Shown here piece by piece: positions 1 to 12,862 of a DNA stretch of 64,000 bases. The position numbers and the translations under genes were made by a program. Each line of letters begins with the position of its first letter. The first letter of the stretch is position 1. The stretch spans positions 806,001 through 870,000 of the forward strand of contig NZ_JAEVLS010000002.1 in NCBI RefSeq assembly GCF_016801985.1, given 5' to 3'. The DNA comes from Steroidobacter gossypii (GTDB lineage: Bacteria > Pseudomonadota > Gammaproteobacteria > Steroidobacterales > Steroidobacteraceae). The notes beneath the pieces were generated by a model. It saw only the letters and a list, made by a program, of their open reading frames with translations. It was not told the DNA's origin and searched no databases.

Positions 1-642
1 GCCAACGTCGACGAGTATGAAACATTGCTCACCGACAACCGCATCTGGAAACAGCGCACGGTGAACATCGGCGTAGTGTCGCCGGAGCGGGCGCTGCAGC
101 TGGGCTTCACCGGCCCGATGCTGCGCGGCTCGGGCATCGAATGGGATCTGCGCAAGAAGCAGCCCTACGAGGTCTACGACCGCATGGAATTCGACATCCC
201 GGTGGGCGTGAACGGCGATTGTTACGACCGTTATCTGGTGCGCGTCGAGGAGATGCGTCAGTCGAACCGCATCATCAAGCAGTGCGTCGACTGGCTGCGT
301 AAGCATCCTGGGCCGGTGATGCTGGAGGACCACAAGGTCTCGGCGCCCAAGCGCGAAGAGATGAAGGGCGACATGGAATCGCTGATCCATCACTTCAAGC
401 TGTTCACCGAAGGCTATTGCGTGCCTGCCGGTGAGACCTACGCCGCCGTCGAAGCGCCCAAGGGCGAGTTCGGCATCTATCTGGTGTCCGACGGCGCCAA
501 CAAACCTTATCGCTTGAAGTGCCGCGCACCGGGCTTCCCGCATCTGGCTTCGCTCGAGGAGATGGTCAAAGGCCATCTGCTGGCCGACGTGGTGGCGGTG
601 ATCGGCACGCAGGACATCGTATTCGGGGAAATCGACCGGTGA
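1..642 (+). CDS. nuoD: NADH-quinone oxidoreductase subunit D (3' part)
   Basis: This is the C-terminal 213 residues of NuoD, the 49-kDa-type subunit of the peripheral arm of complex I that helps form the quinone-binding pocket. The frame is open from base 1, so the start lies outside the window. Residues such as [15 protein letters not shown] and the C-terminal [18 protein letters not shown] are characteristic of the family. The stop codon overlaps the GTG start of nuoE, which implies translational coupling. It heads the visible part of an unbroken nuo operon. Confidence 0.97.
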   Translation, partial: ANVDEYETLLTDNRIWKQRTVNIGVVSPERALQLGFTGPMLRGSGIEWDLRKKQPYEVYDRMEFDIPVGVNGDCYDRYLVRVEEMRQSNRIIKQCVDWLRKHPGPVMLEDHKVSAPKREEMKGDMESLIHHFKLFTEGYCVPAGETYAAVEAPKGEFGIYLVSDGANKPYRLKCRAPGFPHLASLEEMVKGHLLADVVAVIGTQDIVFGEIDR

Positions 643-1259
643 CTAGTTACAACCCTCCATCCGGGCACGAACCCGCTCCTGGCGGTCGGCAGACCGGACA
701 TGACGGCGGCAAGAGCGCGCCCGGACCCGGCGAGCCGGATTCCGGCACGGTCGGTCACGGCGCGCCTCACGGCGCCAGCAGTGTGCTGTCCGAGCACGCG
801 CGCCACGAGATCGATCACTGGCTGACCAAGTTCCCGCCGGACCGCAAGCGCTCGGCGGTGATCGCCGCGTTGCGCGCCGTTCAGCACGACATCGGTGGCT
901 ATCTCACCAAGGAAGCGATGGATGCGGTCGCCGAGTACATCGGCCTGCCGCCGATCCAGGTGTACGAAGTCGCGACCTTCTATTCGATGTTCGAGACCAA
1001 GCCGGTCGGCCGGCACAGCATCTCGGTGTGCACCAACATCTCCTGCATGTTGTGCGGCGGCGAGGAAATGCTGTCGCACGTCGAGAAGCGGCTCGGTATC
1101 AAGGTGGGCGAGAGCACGCCGGATGGCCGCTTTTTCCTGAAGCGCGAGGAAGAATGCCTCGCCGCTTGTAACAACGCGCCGATGATGATGGTCGATCACG
1201 TGTACTACGAGAATCTCACGCCCGAGAAGATCGACGAGATTCTCGATCGTCACAAGTGA
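639..1259 (+). CDS. nuoE: NADH-quinone oxidoreductase subunit E
   Basis: NuoE is the 24-kDa-type subunit of the NADH dehydrogenase module and carries the [2Fe-2S] cluster N1a. I place the start at the GTG overlapping the nuoD stop, with a GGGGAAA stretch upstream, giving 206 residues. The cluster ligands are visible as Cys131, Cys136, Cys173 and Cys177 (motifs CTNISC and CLAAC). The first 45 or so residues are a Pro/Gly/His-rich extension that is not part of the usual thioredoxin-like fold, so the protein is longer than typical NuoE of about 165-175 residues. I saw no good in-frame ATG downstream. Confidence 0.95.
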   Translation: MTSYNPPSGHEPAPGGRQTGHDGGKSAPGPGEPDSGTVGHGAPHGASSVLSEHARHEIDHWLTKFPPDRKRSAVIAALRAVQHDIGGYLTKEAMDAVAEYIGLPPIQVYEVATFYSMFETKPVGRHSISVCTNISCMLCGGEEMLSHVEKRLGIKVGESTPDGRFFLKREEECLAACNNAPMMMVDHVYYENLTPEKIDEILDRHK

Positions 1260-1295
1260 TCGTTCGCAGCGCGCTCAACGATAGCCATCGCCAAC

Positions 1296-2633
1296 ATGAC
1301 TGACGAATCCAACAAACTCGTGCTCGGAAAATATCCGAGCAACTTCGTCTGCTTCGCGACGCTCGGCATGGAGCGTCCGTCGTCGATCGAGACCTATCGC
1401 AAGACCGGCGGCTACGAAGTGTGGGAGCGAATCCTGCGCGAGAAGACGCCGAAGGAAGAGATCATCGAACAGGTGAAAGCTTCCGGTCTGCGTGGTCGCG
1501 GCGGCGCGGGCTTCCCGACGGGTATGAAGTGGAGCTTCATGCCGCGCAATGCGCCGGGCCAGAAGTACGTGGTCTGCAACTCGGACGAGAGCGAGCCTGG
1601 CACCTGCCACGATCGCGACATCCTGCGCTACAACCCGCACGCGCTGATCGAAGGCATGGCGATCGGCGGCTACGCGATGGGTGCGACGGTCGGCTACAAC
1701 TACATCCGCGGCGAGTTCCTGGATGAGCCGGTGCCGCGCTTCGAAGAAGCGTTGAAGGAAGCTTATGCCGCGGGTCTGCTCGGCAAGAATCTGCTGGGCT
1801 CGGGCGTGGACTTCGATCTGTATGCGTTCGTCGGCGCGGGTGCGTACATCTGCGGCGAGGAGACTGCGCTGCTGGAATCGTTGGAAGGCAAGCAGGGCCG
1901 GCCGCGTTTCAAGCCGCCGTTCCCGGCGAACTTCGGCTTGTATGGCAAGCCGACCACGATCAACAACACGCAGAGCTATGCGTCGGTGCCGACCATCCTG
2001 CGCAAGGGCCCGAAGTGGTTCACCGATCTGGGCGTGCCGAACGCCGGCGGCACCATGATCTTTTCGATCTCGGGCCATGTGAACAAGCCGCAAAACATCG
2101 AGCTGCCGCTGGGCATCCCGTTCAAGGATCTGCTGGAGATCTGCGGCGGCGTGCGCGAGGGCCGCAAACTGAAGGCAGTCATCCCCGGCGGCGTGTCGGT
2201 TCCGGTCGTGCCCGGCGACGTGATGATGACGGCCACCATGGACTACGACGGCGTGCGTAAAGCCGGCTCGAGCCTGGGCACCGGCTCGATGATCGTGATG
2301 GACGAGACCACCTGCATGGTGAAAGCGCTCGAGCGCATCTCACGTTTCTATTACGCCGAGTCGTGCGGGCAGTGCACGCCGTGCCGTGAAGGCACCGGCT
2401 GGATGAATCGCATGCTGAAGCGAATGCTGGCGGGGCAGGGCAAGAAGTCCGATCTGGACATGCTGGTCGATGTCGCCAACAAGATCGAAGGCCACACCAT
2501 CTGCGCCTTCGGCGACGCCGCCGCCTGGCCGGTGCAGAGCTTCATGAAGCACTTCCGCCACGAGTTCGAATACCTGATCGAGCACGGTCACAGCATGGTC
2601 GACAAAGAGCGCCGTGCGGCCGTTGCCGCCTGA
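1296..2633 (+). CDS. nuoF: NADH-quinone oxidoreductase subunit F
   Basis: NuoF is the 51-kDa-type, NADH- and FMN-binding subunit of complex I, at full length (445 residues). The nucleotide-binding glycine loop [10 protein letters not shown] lies at residues 67-76. The [4Fe-4S] cluster N3 ligands are Cys357, Cys360 and Cys363 (SCGQCTPC) plus Cys403 in HTICAFGD. No strong Shine-Dalgarno precedes the ATG. It follows nuoE by 36 bases and precedes nuoG by 10, as in other nuo operons. Confidence 0.97.
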   Translation: MTDESNKLVLGKYPSNFVCFATLGMERPSSIETYRKTGGYEVWERILREKTPKEEIIEQVKASGLRGRGGAGFPTGMKWSFMPRNAPGQKYVVCNSDESEPGTCHDRDILRYNPHALIEGMAIGGYAMGATVGYNYIRGEFLDEPVPRFEEALKEAYAAGLLGKNLLGSGVDFDLYAFVGAGAYICGEETALLESLEGKQGRPRFKPPFPANFGLYGKPTTINNTQSYASVPTILRKGPKWFTDLGVPNAGGTMIFSISGHVNKPQNIELPLGIPFKDLLEICGGVREGRKLKAVIPGGVSVPVVPGDVMMTATMDYDGVRKAGSSLGTGSMIVMDETTCMVKALERISRFYYAESCGQCTPCREGTGWMNRMLKRMLAGQGKKSDLDMLVDVANKIEGHTICAFGDAAAWPVQSFMKHFRHEFEYLIEHGHSMVDKERRAAVAA

Positions 2634-2643
2634 GAGATGACCC

Positions 2644-4833
2644 ATGAGTGACGAGGTCAATATTGAAGTCAACGGCGTGCCGATGAAGGCGCGCAAGGGT
2701 CAGATGGTGATCCAGGTGACGGACGCGAACGAGGTGTACGTGCCGCGTTTCTGTTACCACGAGAAGCTGCCGATCGCCGCCAACTGCCGCATGTGCCTGG
2801 TGGAAGTGGAGAAGGCGCCGAAGCCGCTGCCGGCGTGCGCCACTCCGGTGGCCGAGGGCATGAAAGTTTTCACCAAGTCGCCGAAGGCCATCGCCGCGCA
2901 GCGCGCGGTGATGGAGTTCCTGCTCATCAATCATCCGCTCGACTGCCCGATCTGCGATCAGGGCGGCGAATGTGAGTTGCAGGATCTGGCGATGGGCTTC
3001 GGTCGCGACATCTCGCGCTACAGCGAGCGCAAGCGCGTGGTCAAGGACAAGAACCTGGGCCCGCTCGTGTCCACCGACATGACCCGTTGCATTCACTGCA
3101 CCCGTTGCGTGCGCTTCACGCAGGACGTGCAGGGCTTCCAGGAACTCGGCACCGTCGGCCGCGGCGAGATGACCGAGATCGGCACTTTCATCGAAAAGAG
3201 CGTCGATCACGAGCTGTCGGCCAACATCATCGATCTGTGCCCGGTCGGCGCGTTGAACAACAAGCCGTATCGTTATCGCGCGCGCGCCTGGGAAATGACT
3301 CAGCATCCGCTGATTTCTCCGCACGATGCCGTCGGCACAAACATCTACGCGCACGTGTTGCGTGGGCGCGTGATGCGCATCGTTCCTCGCGCCAACGAGG
3401 ACGTGAACGAGACCTGGATCGCCGACCGGGATCGTTTCAGCTATCAGGGCATGTACAGCGACGATCGCCTCCTGAAGCCTTCCATCCGTGAAAACGGCGT
3501 GCTGCAGGAAACGGATTGGGAAACGGCGCTGCAGAAGGTCGCCGAGAAGCTGGGCCGCATCGCCAAACAACATGGCGGCGCTCAGATCGGCGCCATTGCG
3601 TCTCCGAATTCCACGCTCGAAGAGCTGCATCTGCTCGCGCGGCTCGCGCGTGGCCTGGGCAGTGCGAACCTCGATCATCGTCTGCGTCGCTCCGACTTCC
3701 GTGACGAGGCGAGCGATCCGTTGTTCCCGTCGCTGGGCGTTGCGATCAAGGATCTCGAGACCGCCAACTCGGTACTGGTGGTCGGTTCGAACCTGCGCAA
3801 GGAAGTGCCGCTGCTCGCACATCGCATTCGCAAGGCGGCGTTGAAGGGCGGCAAGGTGTCGTTCATCAACGCGCAGCGTTACGACTACCTGTTCCCGGTC
3901 GCTGGCTATCTCGCTTCGAACGGCATCGGCTCGCTCGAGCATCTGCTTGCGGTCGCGGCCGCTGCGGTGACTGCGAGCGGCAAGAGCGCGCCTGCATCGA
4001 TTGCAGCCCGCGTCGCTCAAGCTCAACCGAATGACACGCACAAGGCCATCGCTCAACAGCTGAGCGAAGGCGAGCGCCGTTTGATCCTGTTGGGCGCGAT
4101 CGCTCAGCGCGATCCTGCGTTCGCGGATCTGCGTCTGGTCGCCAATGCGCTGGCTGAAGTGACGGGCGCGACGCTCGGTTACCTGCCAGAAGGTGGCAAT
4201 GCTGTCGGCGCGCATCTGGTGGGCTTCCTGCCGGGTCGCACGGTGGGCGGTCAGACTGTCGCGTCGCCGGGCTTGAACATCGCCGATATGTTCGCCGCCA
4301 AGCTCAAGGCGTACATCCTGTTCGGTGCGATCGAGCCCAAGCTCGACGTCGCTGCTGAAAACGCAGCCGCTGCGCTGGATGGCGCGGAGTTCGTCGTGGC
4401 GCTGTCGCCGTATTCGACCGCGGCTCAGTTCGCCGACGTGGTGTTGCCAATCGGCACGTTCGCCGAAACGGCCGGCACCTATGTGAACCTCGAAGGCCGC
4501 TGGCAGAGCGTGCCGGGCGCCGCTGCGCCGGTGGGCGAGTCGCGTCCTGGTTGGAAGGTGCTCCGCGTGCTGGGCAATCTGCTGGATCTGCCGGGGTTCG
4601 AATACACCGCGGCGGATCAGATCACGGCGGACATTCGCAAAGCTCTCGATGAGGCGGGTGCGTTCACGGCGAAGGCAGTCACTCGCACGTTGCAGGCGGA
4701 AGCCGCGACCGGTGCGTCGGTGGTGCGCGACGTTCCGATCTATCAGGTCGACGCGATGGTGCGTCGTTCGGCAGCGTTACAGAACACGCGTGAAGGTCGC
4801 GAGACCCGCGCTCAAGAAGGAGTGCGCGCGTGA
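2644..4833 (+). CDS. nuoG: NADH-quinone oxidoreductase subunit G
   Basis: NuoG is the 75-kDa-type iron-sulfur subunit of the peripheral arm. In order: a ferredoxin-like N-terminus with [2Fe-2S] ligands Cys37, Cys48, Cys51 and Cys65; the His97/Cys101/Cys104/Cys110 ligands of cluster N5; Cys149/152/155/199 of cluster N4; then a molybdopterin-oxidoreductase-like region up to residue 729. The length is on the short side of the bacterial family, similar to the form without the extra N7 cluster. The stop codon overlaps the GTG of nuoH. Confidence 0.97.
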   Translation: MSDEVNIEVNGVPMKARKGQMVIQVTDANEVYVPRFCYHEKLPIAANCRMCLVEVEKAPKPLPACATPVAEGMKVFTKSPKAIAAQRAVMEFLLINHPLDCPICDQGGECELQDLAMGFGRDISRYSERKRVVKDKNLGPLVSTDMTRCIHCTRCVRFTQDVQGFQELGTVGRGEMTEIGTFIEKSVDHELSANIIDLCPVGALNNKPYRYRARAWEMTQHPLISPHDAVGTNIYAHVLRGRVMRIVPRANEDVNETWIADRDRFSYQGMYSDDRLLKPSIRENGVLQETDWETALQKVAEKLGRIAKQHGGAQIGAIASPNSTLEELHLLARLARGLGSANLDHRLRRSDFRDEASDPLFPSLGVAIKDLETANSVLVVGSNLRKEVPLLAHRIRKAALKGGKVSFINAQRYDYLFPVAGYLASNGIGSLEHLLAVAAAAVTASGKSAPASIAARVAQAQPNDTHKAIAQQLSEGERRLILLGAIAQRDPAFADLRLVANALAEVTGATLGYLPEGGNAVGAHLVGFLPGRTVGGQTVASPGLNIADMFAAKLKAYILFGAIEPKLDVAAENAAAALDGAEFVVALSPYSTAAQFADVVLPIGTFAETAGTYVNLEGRWQSVPGAAAPVGESRPGWKVLRVLGNLLDLPGFEYTAADQITADIRKALDEAGAFTAKAVTRTLQAEAATGASVVRDVPIYQVDAMVRRSAALQNTREGRETRAQEGVRA

Positions 4834-5894
4834 ACGCAATTCCTGATTTTGTAAACACGCTGCTGCCGTTCCTGCCGGAATGGATCCGCGCCGTGGTGTT
4901 CTATGGCGTGGTCGCGCTGATCCTGTTCATCAGCGTGATTCTGACCATGGCGTTCCTGACGCTCGCCGAGCGCCGCGTGATCGGCTCGATTCAGGCCCGC
5001 ATCGGTCCGAACCGCGTCGGCCCGGGCGGTCTGCTGCAGCCGTTTGCGGACGTGCTCAAGCTGATGCTCAAGGAAATCGTCATCCCGACGGCTTCCAACA
5101 AGTTCCTGTTCATCATCGCCCCGCTGCTGGCGGTGATTCCCGCGCTCGCCGCGTGGGCCGTCGTGCCGTTGTGGCCGGGCTTCGCGGTCGCCGACATCAA
5201 CGCGGGCTTGCTGTATCTGCTGGCGCTGAGCTCGGCCGGTGTGTACGGCGTTATCCTCGCCGGTTGGGCGACCAACTCGAAATACGCGTTCCTGGGCGCT
5301 ATGCGCGCAGCCGCGCAGATGGTTGCTTATGAAATCGCGATGGGCTTTGCGCTGGTCGGCGTGGTGATGGCGGCCGGCTCGCTGAACCTCGGCGATATCA
5401 TCGATCGACAGGCGGGCAGCCACTTCAGCTACTTCTTCTGGTGGATGATCCCGCTGTTCGTGGTGTATTTCATTTCCGGCGTGGCCGAGACCAACCGCGC
5501 GCCGTTCGACGTGGTGGAAGGCGAGTCGGAGATCGTCGCCGGCTTCCACGTCGAGTACTCGGGCATGGCGTTCGCCGTGTTCTTCGTGGCCGAGTACGTG
5601 AACATGATCCTGATCTCGGCGCTGACCTCGATCTTTTTCTTCGGCGGCTGGCTGTCGCCGTTCGAGAGCTGGTCGTTCATGCCGGAGTTCCTGCGAGCCG
5701 GCGGCTTCCACTGGCTGTTCCTGAAGATCTCGTTCTTCCTGTTCTGTTACCTGTGGTTCCGTGCCACGTTCCCGCGCTACCGCTATGACCAGATCATGCG
5801 GCTGGGCTGGAAGGTGTTCATTCCGGTCACCTTGGTGTGGCTGGCGGTGCTGGGCGTGTTCTTCGCCTACGACATCGGACCATGGTCGAAATAA
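4830..5894 (+). CDS. nuoH: NADH-quinone oxidoreductase subunit H
   Basis: NuoH is the ND1-type membrane subunit that forms the quinone channel with NuoB and NuoD. The 354-residue protein has about eight hydrophobic segments. The conserved family stretches [20 protein letters not shown] and the acidic loop [16 protein letters not shown] are present. The start is GTG overlapping the nuoG stop, with AAGAAGGAG just upstream as a strong ribosome site. Confidence 0.97.
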   Translation: MNAIPDFVNTLLPFLPEWIRAVVFYGVVALILFISVILTMAFLTLAERRVIGSIQARIGPNRVGPGGLLQPFADVLKLMLKEIVIPTASNKFLFIIAPLLAVIPALAAWAVVPLWPGFAVADINAGLLYLLALSSAGVYGVILAGWATNSKYAFLGAMRAAAQMVAYEIAMGFALVGVVMAAGSLNLGDIIDRQAGSHFSYFFWWMIPLFVVYFISGVAETNRAPFDVVEGESEIVAGFHVEYSGMAFAVFFVAEYVNMILISALTSIFFFGGWLSPFESWSFMPEFLRAGGFHWLFLKISFFLFCYLWFRATFPRYRYDQIMRLGWKVFIPVTLVWLAVLGVFFAYDIGPWSK

Positions 5895-5908
5895 GGCGCT
5901 AGAGAGTC

Positions 5909-6400
5909 ATGAAAACGCCTGCCAGTTTTTTCAAAACATTCTTCCTGACCGAGCTGCTGGTCGGTCTGTACGTGACGATGCGACAGTTCGTCGCGCGTCC
6001 CAACGTCACCGTGCAGTACCCGGAGGAGAAGACGCCGCAATCGCCGCGCTATCGCGGCCTGCATGCGCAGCGTCGCTACGCCAACGGCCAGGAGCGTTGC
6101 ATCGCGTGCAAGCTCTGCGAGGCCGTGTGCCCGGCGCTTGCGATCACGATCGAGTCGGACGTGGCGGCTGACGGCACCCGCCGCACCACGCGATACGACA
6201 TCGATCTGTTCAAGTGCATCTTCTGCGGCTTCTGCGAAGAGGCGTGCCCGGTGGACGCGATCGTGGAAACCCGGATTCACGAATATCACTTCGAGAATCC
6301 CGGCGAGAACATCATGACCAAGGACAAGCTGCTGGCCATCGGCGATCGCTACGAAGCCATGATCGCGGCCGACAAGGCCGCCGACGCGAAGTACCGCTAA
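5909..6400 (+). CDS. nuoI: NADH-quinone oxidoreductase subunit I
   Basis: NuoI is the TYKY-type ferredoxin subunit that carries clusters N6a and N6b and passes electrons toward the quinone site. Two CxxCxxCxxxCP motifs are visible: Cys64/67/70/74 ([12 protein letters not shown]) and Cys103/106/109/113 ([12 protein letters not shown]). The length of 163 residues is normal. It sits between nuoH and nuoJ with gaps of 14 and 3 bases. Confidence 0.97.
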   Translation: MKTPASFFKTFFLTELLVGLYVTMRQFVARPNVTVQYPEEKTPQSPRYRGLHAQRRYANGQERCIACKLCEAVCPALAITIESDVAADGTRRTTRYDIDLFKCIFCGFCEEACPVDAIVETRIHEYHFENPGENIMTKDKLLAIGDRYEAMIAADKAADAKYR

Positions 6401-6403
6401 GCC

Positions 6404-7045
6404 ATGAGCATCACCGAAATCCTGTTCTACGCGTTCTCCGGTGTGCTGCTGGTGTCGGCCGTCGGGGTCATCACCGCGCGCAATCCGGTGCACGCGGCAT
6501 TGTTCCTTGTGTTCTCGTTCATCAACAGCGCCGTGCTCTGGCTGCTGTTGGAAGCGGAGTTTCTCGCCATCGTGCTCGTGCTGGTGTACGTCGGTGCGGT
6601 GATGGTGTTGTTCCTGTTCGTGGTGATGATGCTGGATATCAACATCGCGCAGGTCCGTGAAGGCTTCACCCGTTATGCGCCGCTCGGCATCCTGATCGCA
6701 CTCATCGTGGTCGCCGAGATCGGCAGCGTGGTGTACGTGAAGAGCCTCGGCACTGAAGTCACCCCCGTGGCTCAAGTGGCGGTGGAGGAGGGCTACAGCA
6801 ACACCGGCGCGCTCGGTGAGCTGCTGTACACCAAATATCTGTATCCGTTCGAGCTCGCGGCCGTGATCCTGCTGCTCGCCATCGTGGCCGCCATCGTGCT
6901 GACCATGCGCCAACGCGTCGGCCTGAAACAACAGGACGTGGCGGCGCAGGTGTCGGTGCGCGCCAAGGACCGCATCCGGGTCGTCAAGATGGCCCCTGTG
7001 ATCGAGCCCCCTGCCGGCAGCGAACAAGGGGAGAAGCAGCCATGA
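6404..7045 (+). CDS. nuoJ: NADH-quinone oxidoreductase subunit J
   Basis: NuoJ is the ND6-type membrane subunit of the proton-pumping arm. The 213-residue product has five hydrophobic segments and the family stretch [20 protein letters not shown]. The C-terminal 50 residues form a charged cytoplasmic tail. The gene overlaps nuoK by 4 bases (ATGA), implying coupled translation. Confidence 0.96.
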   Translation: MSITEILFYAFSGVLLVSAVGVITARNPVHAALFLVFSFINSAVLWLLLEAEFLAIVLVLVYVGAVMVLFLFVVMMLDINIAQVREGFTRYAPLGILIALIVVAEIGSVVYVKSLGTEVTPVAQVAVEEGYSNTGALGELLYTKYLYPFELAAVILLLAIVAAIVLTMRQRVGLKQQDVAAQVSVRAKDRIRVVKMAPVIEPPAGSEQGEKQP

Positions 7046-7347
7046 TTTCACTGAACTTCGTTTTGATGTTGGGCGGCATCCTGTTCGCGCTCAGCGTCGC
7101 CGGCATCTTCCTCAACCGGAAGAACGTCATCCTGCTGCTGATGTGCATCGAGCTGATGCTGCTCGCGGTGAATTTCAACTTCATCGCGTTCGCGCGCCAG
7201 CTCGGCGACCTGGGCGGGCAGGTGTTCGTGTTCTTCATCCTCACGGTGGCGGCCGCCGAGTCCGCGATCGGCCTGGCCATCCTGGTGGTGCTGTTCCGCG
7301 AGCGTAAGAGCATCAACGTCGAGCAGCTCGACACGATGAAGGGCTAG
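7042..7347 (+). CDS. nuoK: NADH-quinone oxidoreductase subunit K
   Basis: NuoK is the ND4L-type subunit, 101 residues with three transmembrane helices. Glu residues conserved for proton translocation are visible in [14 protein letters not shown] and in [11 protein letters not shown]. The start overlaps the nuoJ stop, with a GGGGAGAAG ribosome site inside the nuoJ 3' end. Confidence 0.97.
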   Translation: MISLNFVLMLGGILFALSVAGIFLNRKNVILLLMCIELMLLAVNFNFIAFARQLGDLGGQVFVFFILTVAAAESAIGLAILVVLFRERKSINVEQLDTMKG

Positions 7348-7379
7348 GCCCGGATTAACGAGACCCGGACTCACAAGAA

Positions 7380-9500
<2,121 letters not shown>

Positions 9501-9518
9501 TTCACTGTAAGAAAAGCT

Positions 9519-11054
9519 ATGTCGACGATTACCTGGCCCATTCTCAGCGTTCTGATCTGGCTGCCCATCGCCGGCGGCGTTGCCATGCTCGCGCTCGGCG
9601 ACAGGGGCATCGCGCTCGGTCGCTGGATCGCGCTCATCACCACCGCCGTCACGTTCGGCATTTCGACGTTGTTGTGGACGAACTTCGATACCACGACCGC
9701 GTCCATGCAGTTCGTCGAGGAGCGCACCTGGATCCCGTTGTTCAACTCGTTGTACGCGCTCGGCGTGGACGGGTTCGCGATGCCGCTGATCGTGCTGACG
9801 GCGTTCATCACGCCGCTGGTGGTGATCGCCGGCTGGACCGTGATCGAGAAGAAGCCGGCGCAGTACTACGCCGCGTTTCTGATCCTCGAAGGCTTGATGA
9901 TCGGCGTGTTCGCCGCACTCGATGCGATGCTGTTCTACGTGCTGTGGGAAGCGATGCTGATCCCGATGTTCATCATCATCGGCATCTGGGGCGGACCGCG
10001 CCGCGTGTACGCCACGATCAAGTTCTTCCTGTACACGTTCCTCGGTTCGGTGCTCATGCTGGTGTCGCTGATCTACATGTATCTGCAGACCTGCGACGCG
10101 GGGCAGTGCAGCTACATGATCGCCGACTTCCAGCGCCTGCCGCTCGGCCTGAACGAGCAGCTGTTCATCTTCGTCGCGTTCCTCGCCGCGTTCGCGGTGA
10201 AGGTGCCGATGTGGCCGGTGCACACCTGGTTGCCGGACGCGCACGTGGAAGCGCCCACCGGCGGCTCGGTGATCCTGGCGGCCATCATGCTGAAGATGGG
10301 CGGCTACGGCTTCCTGCGTTTCTCGCTGCCCATCACGCCCGATGCGAGCGACACGCTCGACTGGCTGGTGATTTCGCTGTCGCTGATCGCGGTGGTGTAC
10401 ATCGGTTTCGTCGCCCTCGTGCAGCAGGACATGAAGAAGCTGATCGCGTATTCGTCGATCGCGCACATGGGCTTCGTCACGCTCGGCTCGTTCCTGACGT
10501 TCGAGCTGATGCGCGTGAATTCGGGTGACATGACGGGCGCGGCGATGGGCATCGACGGCGCGATGGTGCAGATGATTTCGCACGGCCTGATTTCCGGCGC
10601 GATGTTCTTCTGCGTCGGCGTGTTGTACGACCGCGTGCATAGTCGCGAGATCAGCTCCTACGGCGGCGTGGTGAACACCATGCCGGTGTTCGCAGCCTTC
10701 ATGGTGTTGTTCGCAATGGCCAACTCCGGCTTGCCCGCGACCTCCGGCTTTGTCGGCGAGTTCCTGGTTATCCTCGCGAGCTTCCGTGCCGACTTCTGGT
10801 ACGCGTTCCTCGCCGGCCTGACGTTGATCCTTGGCGCCGCCTATACCCTCTGGCTGGTCAAGCGCGTCGTGTTCGGCCCGGTGGCCAATCATCACGTGGC
10901 CGAGCTGAAGGATGTGAATGGGCGAGAGCTGCTGGTGCTCGGCGTGCTCGCGATCGCCGTGTTGGGGCTGGGCCTGTGGCCGGCGCCGCTGCTGGACGTG
11001 ATGCGCCCGACGGTCGAGAACCTGGTGCAGCAGATCACCGTGTCCAAGCTCTGA
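9519..11054 (+). CDS. nuoM: NADH-quinone oxidoreductase subunit M
   Basis: NuoM is the ND4-type antiporter-like subunit of the membrane arm. The protein is full length (511 residues, about 14 transmembrane segments). The catalytic-type Lys and Glu positions lie in FYVLWEAMLIPMFIIIGIWG and FAVKVPMWPVHTWLPDAHVE. It is in line with nuoL and nuoN, 18 bases from each. Confidence 0.97.
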   Translation: MSTITWPILSVLIWLPIAGGVAMLALGDRGIALGRWIALITTAVTFGISTLLWTNFDTTTASMQFVEERTWIPLFNSLYALGVDGFAMPLIVLTAFITPLVVIAGWTVIEKKPAQYYAAFLILEGLMIGVFAALDAMLFYVLWEAMLIPMFIIIGIWGGPRRVYATIKFFLYTFLGSVLMLVSLIYMYLQTCDAGQCSYMIADFQRLPLGLNEQLFIFVAFLAAFAVKVPMWPVHTWLPDAHVEAPTGGSVILAAIMLKMGGYGFLRFSLPITPDASDTLDWLVISLSLIAVVYIGFVALVQQDMKKLIAYSSIAHMGFVTLGSFLTFELMRVNSGDMTGAAMGIDGAMVQMISHGLISGAMFFCVGVLYDRVHSREISSYGGVVNTMPVFAAFMVLFAMANSGLPATSGFVGEFLVILASFRADFWYAFLAGLTLILGAAYTLWLVKRVVFGPVANHHVAELKDVNGRELLVLGVLAIAVLGLGLWPAPLLDVMRPTVENLVQQITVSKL

Positions 11055-11072
11055 CTTTATTGAGCCTGTACG

Positions 11073-12515
11073 ATGCAAGAAGTAGTCACAAGTTTTGGTA
11101 TGCAGGCTGCGGCGGCGGAAATCTTTCTGCTGACGGCGATCTGCGTGATCCTGCTGGTCGATGTGTTCCTGAGCGACAGCAAGCGCTGGATCACTTACGG
11201 CCTGACCCTGCTCACCCTGGCGGGCTCGGCGTTCGTCACGGTGAAGTATGCGGTGGATGGCCGGGTCACGGCGTTCGACGGCATGTTTGTCGCCGATCCC
11301 ATGGGCGATGTGCTCAAGCTGTTCTCTTATGGAACGGTGGCGGTCTCGCTGCTCTATTCGCACGACTATCTGAAGCGCAACGGTCTGTTCCGTGGCGAGT
11401 TCTTCATCCTCGCCCTGGTCGCGCTGCTGGGCGTGATGGTGATGGTGTCCGCCGGCAGCTTGCTGACCGTGTACCTGGGCGTCGAACTGCTGTCCCTGTC
11501 GCTGTATGCCATGGTGGCGTTCGATCGCGACTCGGGTGTCGCGGCCGAATCGGCGATGAAGTATTTCGTGCTGGGCGCCATCTCTTCGGGCGCGCTGCTG
11601 TATGGCTTCTCGATCCTCTACGGCGTCACCGGCACGCTGCAGCTCGATGAGCTGGCGGTGGGCGTGCGCGAAGTGGGGGCGGGCAATCTCGGCCTGGTCT
11701 TCGGCCTGGCGTTCGTGATCGTCGGCATCGCGTTCAAGTTCGGCGCCGTGCCGTTCCACATGTGGGTGCCGGACGTTTATCACGGCGCGCCGACGCCGGT
11801 GACTTTGTTCATCGGCTCCGCTCCGAAGATCGCCTCGTTCGTGCTCGCCATCCGCGTGCTCGCCGAAGGCCTCGATGCGATGGTGGCGAGCTGGCAGAAC
11901 ATGCTGATCGCGATCTCCGTCGCGTCGATGATCGTCGGCAACGTGGTCGCCATTGCGCAGACCAATCTCAAGCGCATGCTCGCGTACTCGACCATCTCGC
12001 ACGTCGGCTTCATCCTGCTCGGCATTCTCGCCGGCACGAATGACGGCTACCGCGCCGCGATGTTCTATACGTTGACCTACGTGATCATGGCGGTCGGCTC
12101 GTTCGGCATGATCCTGCTGCTATCCCGCGAAGGCTTTGAAGGCGATCAGCTGGAAGACTTCAAGGGCCTGCAGCGCAAGAGCCCGTGGTTCGCCGCGATG
12201 ATGATGATGCTGATGTTCAGCACCGCCGGCGTGCCGCCGTTCGTCGGCTTCTGGGCCAAGATCGCCGTGCTTGGCGCCGTGGTGGATGTGGGCCTGGTGT
12301 GGCTCGCCGCCGTGTCCGTGCTGCTGTCCGTGGTGGCCGCCTTCTACTACCTGCGCATCATCAAGCTCATGTACTTCGATGAGCCCTCCGACACCTACGC
12401 CATCCAGGCCGACGGCACCCTCCGGACCGTCCTGAGCGCCAACGGCCTCGCCGTGCTGGCCCTCGGCATTTTCCCGTCGGTATTGCTGGATCTTTGCGCT
12501 CGGGTATTGCCGTAA
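11073..12515 (+). CDS. nuoN: NADH-quinone oxidoreductase subunit N
   Basis: NuoN is the ND2-type antiporter-like subunit and the last gene of the nuo operon. The 480-residue product contains the family segments FGAVPFHMWVPDVYHGAPTP and KRMLAYSTISHVGF. A strong hairpin lies 16 bases after the stop and probably marks the 3' end of the operon transcript. Confidence 0.97.
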   Translation: MQEVVTSFGMQAAAAEIFLLTAICVILLVDVFLSDSKRWITYGLTLLTLAGSAFVTVKYAVDGRVTAFDGMFVADPMGDVLKLFSYGTVAVSLLYSHDYLKRNGLFRGEFFILALVALLGVMVMVSAGSLLTVYLGVELLSLSLYAMVAFDRDSGVAAESAMKYFVLGAISSGALLYGFSILYGVTGTLQLDELAVGVREVGAGNLGLVFGLAFVIVGIAFKFGAVPFHMWVPDVYHGAPTPVTLFIGSAPKIASFVLAIRVLAEGLDAMVASWQNMLIAISVASMIVGNVVAIAQTNLKRMLAYSTISHVGFILLGILAGTNDGYRAAMFYTLTYVIMAVGSFGMILLLSREGFEGDQLEDFKGLQRKSPWFAAMMMMLMFSTAGVPPFVGFWAKIAVLGAVVDVGLVWLAAVSVLLSVVAAFYYLRIIKLMYFDEPSDTYAIQADGTLRTVLSANGLAVLALGIFPSVLLDLCARVLP

Positions 12516-12530
12516 CAGCAAGCCAGCGGA

Positions 12531-12566
12531 ACAGCGCCACGTATCGGGTTCGATGCGTGGCGCTGT
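12531..12566 (+). terminator. Hairpin after nuoN
   Basis: An 11-bp perfect stem, ACAGCGCCACG (12531-12541) with CGTGGCGCTGT (12556-12566), is extended inside by ATCG/CGAT. It is not followed by a T-run, so it is either a 3'-stabilising structure or part of a factor-dependent terminator rather than a classical intrinsic one. Confidence 0.6.
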
Positions 12567-12713
12567 GTAGGACAAAAAGAATCGGGCGGGACGAAGCTAC
12601 GCCCAGGCGGAACCCGAGTATCTAGCGCCCGAAGCGGGCGACTCGTTCGATTCGTGTGGAGGCTGCTGAGAGCCAGAGGCGTTGTGCCAGCACGGTGAAG
12701 CAGTGACCGTGCA

Positions 12714-12740
12714 CTTCGTTGGTTCAGCGAACCAGCGAAG
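12714..12740 (-). terminator. Hairpin directly 3' of tRNA-fMet
   Basis: The + strand shows CTTCGTTGGTTC, AGC, GAACCAGCGAAG: a 12-bp stem with one G-T pair and a three-base loop. It begins one base beyond the CCA end of the tRNA. There is no T-run on the minus strand, so it may act in 3' processing or as a weak terminator. Confidence 0.5.
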
Positions 12741-12741
12741 T

Positions 12742-12818
12742 TGGTAGCGGGGGCAGGATTTGAACCTGCGACCTTCGGGTTATGAGCCCGACGAGCTGCC
12801 AGACTGCTCCACCCCGCA
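12742..12818 (-). tRNA. Initiator tRNA-Met (CAT)
   Basis: A 77-nt cloverleaf reads on the minus strand with anticodon CAT, T-loop TTCAAAT and an encoded CCA. Initiator features are present: three consecutive G:C pairs in the anticodon stem (GGG/CCC), an A11:U24 pair in the D stem, and no Watson-Crick pair at 1:72. The 1:72 position is U:U here (T at 12818 against T at 12746) rather than the usual C:A. It is transcribed against the nuo operon. In E. coli metY lies next to rimP; here rimP is 49 kb away. Confidence 0.95.
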
Positions 12819-12832
12819 ACAGGAGGGCGCGC

Positions 12833-12862
12833 ATTGTAATCGCGCCCGGACGAACATTACAA
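12833..12862 (-). promoter_or_regulatory. Promoter of tRNA-fMet
   Basis: Minus strand: -35 TTGTAA (12857-12862), 18-base spacer, -10 TACAAT (12833-12838), then GCGCGCCC before the tRNA 5' end. A GC-rich discriminator of this kind is typical of stringently controlled stable-RNA promoters. The assignment is by inspection only. Confidence 0.55.
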
